Shown piece by piece: positions 5,736 through 6,907 of a DNA stretch of 6,907 nucleotides. Source of the DNA: Treponema sp. GTDB taxonomy: Bacteria > Spirochaetota > Spirochaetia > Treponematales > Breznakiellaceae. The stretch lies in NCBI GenBank assembly GCA_031254795.1, contig JAIRTS010000126.1:1-6907 (forward strand), in the 5' to 3' direction. The position numbers were made by a program, and so were the translations under genes. Within the stretch, counting starts at the first letter, position 1, and every line of letters begins with the position of its first letter. The notes under the pieces were generated by a model that was not told where the DNA came from, did no database searches, and worked only from the letters and a program-made list of their open reading frames with translations.

Positions 5736-6457
5736 AAAACCGGCAAAGACTGGGGGCGCGCGCGTCAGGAGAGGAAACAGGGGCTTGGTCGTCTTGCGGA
5801 AATGACCGTTGGCGCGGAAAACGGCGTCATTACCGGCGGGGGTCGCTATCCGGCGAACCGGCGGGAAGGCGATATTATTTTGAAGCGCGTTGAGCGGCGG
5901 CGGGACAACGCGCTGCCGGTTGAAAGGCTGGGGCTTGGCGCGGGTCGCGGCGCCGGGGCGGCGCATCGGGGGCTGGGGATTATGGGAGCGGCTGGTCGCG
6001 CGAGCCTCCGGCGTCGCCGTAACAATCCGATGAAGGAAGGGTTTGAGCGTCAGCCGGAAGGAGATTTTTTCACCCGCGTGAAAGGGGGCGGCTTTTATTT
6101 TCGCGGCTTGTTTTTAAGAAGGGAGCCGGCCATCGCCGTCTCCGCCGCGCGCCGCCCGGGACTCGCCGGAGATGCGCCCATTGGGAGATGCGCCGGACTG
6201 CGAAAGGGTCAACGCGGATAAGCGCGGCCCCGTGTTATCCGGCGTATTACGCCAACCGCGCGAGGCGTGAGACGCCGGCGCGCCGGCGGGTTCGGAGGCC
6301 GCGGGGGATCTGGGGTGAAGGAGCCTTCGCGGCTCTGGGGAACAACCATAATTTGAGGCGCCGCCGGAAAAGGGGTGTTCGCCAGGCCGCCGAAGAATGT
6401 CTCTTGGCGGCGCCCGCGTTGAACCTGAAACGGATGGCTAAAGCCGTTGGGGCATAA
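5736..6457 (+). pseudogene. IS1182-like (DDE_Tnp_1_6) transposase remnant
   Basis: The first plus-strand frame (to the stop at 6221) contains KTGKDWGRARQERKQGLGRL then AENGVITGG and YPANRREGDIILKRVERR. This matches the middle of IS1182-type transposases (roughly 'VD-x-x-HGVITGVDVYPAN-x-x-x-SD'). Further on, LGLGAGRGAGAAHRGLGIMG lines up with the family's 'LDAGYD-x-x-x-x-HRGLE' block, but the catalytic Asp is replaced by Gly. From about 6205 the homology moves to another frame: CYPAYYANRARRE, then GIWGEGAFAALGNNHNLRRR with the catalytic Glu region, then ECLLAAPALNLKRMAKAVGA and a TAA. One frameshift, a lost catalytic residue and a missing N-terminal third make it inactive. A 630-base open frame here (5592-6221) should not be annotated as a gene: its first part is antisense to IS256. 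Family assignment is from remembered consensus. Confidence 0.72.
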
Positions 6458-6620
6458 GAAGATAGAGCGCGGAGCTAATAAGCCGTCGTGTTCAGCGAGC
6501 CGCTAAATCATATCCGACAACCCGCAAATACGAACCTGCGATTTCCGTTTAATAGGGCAAGTTCACAAATCGACTTTTCAACAGGTCCGTTTTGTTGCAT
6601 GGCCTCAGGAAACGATTTAG
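6458..6620. other. Intergenic stretch between two IS remnants, no gene seen
   Basis: Composition here drops to near 50% GC from the very GC-rich DNA to the left. No convincing reading frame, RNA gene or terminator was recognised. It contains TATCCGACA at 6511-6519, which occurs again at 6639-6647 next to the IS481-like remnant. It also has a short inverted pair GCTAAATC (6502-6510 region) and GATTTAGC (6614-6621). It most likely holds the outer ends of the flanking elements. Confidence 0.4.
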
Positions 6621-6647
6621 CTGTGATCGCCAAGACTTTATCCGACA
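6621..6647 (-). repeat. Probable end of the IS481-like element
   Basis: Read on the minus strand this is TGTCGGATAAAGTCTTGGCG followed by ATCACAG. It starts about a dozen bases after the transposase stop. It resembles IS481-type ends, which often read TGTC-x-GAT-x-AAG. Its partner end would lie to the right of the window, so it cannot be confirmed here. Confidence 0.35.
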
Positions 6648-6659
6648 CTTGAATTGAGC

Positions 6660-6794
6660 TCATGAGGGCTGTCTGTCAGTCTCATCGCAGCCAATCAGTT
6701 TTTCTCCGGCTAACGGCGTCGAATTCATGAATGCCCGCGTCGGCGTCTTCCCGTGACAGTGTTTCCCGCCGCGCCCATTGGCCAAGGCCAAGCT
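6660..6794 (-). pseudogene. IS481-like transposase, C-terminal remnant
   Basis: The minus-strand frame ending at the TGA (6660-6662) finishes with GKHCHGKTPTRAFMNSTPLA then GEKLIGCDETDRQPS. This matches the C-terminus of IS481/integrase-core transposases (roughly 'RTHSGKYC-x-GKTPMQTFLDS-x-x-LAKEK'). The residues just before it (LALANGRGG) look like a damaged version of the usual YNE-x-RTHSG stretch. Further upstream (6795-6878) the frame stays open but no family sequence is recognised, so the upstream part is shifted or degraded. The rest of the element, including the DDE core, would lie beyond the right edge. Confidence 0.6.
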
Positions 6795-6907
6795 GTGTTT
6801 CAGCGGCGCTCCGGCGCGCCTCCCTCTTTGCTCTGGCGTGGCCAACGCCCTCAACTTCCAGGCACAGGGCGCATTCATGACGCTCCCGGCTCCCGCGACG
6901 GCGGATG

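Noticed and set aside
1..6907. CRISPR array, tRNA or rRNA genes, integron attC sites.
   Set aside because: No regularly spaced repeats, no cloverleaf or rRNA-like sequence and no integrase were seen; the single palindrome at 1134-1170 lacks attC core sites.

Overview
This window is a bacterial accessory region. It holds the tail of a host membrane-protein gene, a compact two-gene module that looks like phage defence, and decayed insertion sequences on both sides. The organism cannot be named from the sequence. Gene starts with AGGAG-type ribosome binding sites, an overlapping operon and the IS families are all bacterial. The AI-2E transporter tail would fit a spirochaete or another Gram-negative lineage, but that is only an impression.

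Layout. Positions 3-263 are the C-terminal end of an AI-2E family (PerM-like) transporter. Positions 272-868 are a fossil insertion sequence with recognisable terminal inverted repeats and a minus-strand transposase broken in three frames (IS4-like, DDE with YREK motif). Positions 870-1160 carry a plus-strand fragment of an ISXO2/IS1595-type transposase and a perfect 15-bp hairpin. Positions 1171-1372 hold a candidate extended -10 promoter and the leader of the main operon. Positions 1373-4183 encode a 936-residue DUF499 (BrxC/PglY-like) P-loop ATPase. A 309-residue PglZ-domain protein (4176-5105) overlaps its 3' end. From about 5123 to the end of the window no intact gene is visible. In order there are an IS256-family transposase fossil (minus, 5123-5664), an IS1182-like (DDE_Tnp_1_6) fossil (plus, about 5736-6457), and the C-terminus of an IS481-like transposase (minus, 6660 onward).

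How it fits together. DUF499 ATPases and PglZ proteins are partners in Pgl/BREX-type defence, normally with a DNA methyltransferase (PglX or DUF1156) and a helicase or protease. Here only the ATPase and a short PglZ-fold protein are present. They are translationally coupled, and the PglZ gene ends about 20 bases before IS256 homology begins. Either this is a minimal ATPase-PglZ system, or the downstream part of a larger operon was lost to IS activity. The recognised transposon fossils differ from their families in a way that looks biased from A/T toward G/C, which is unusual for decaying bacterial DNA.
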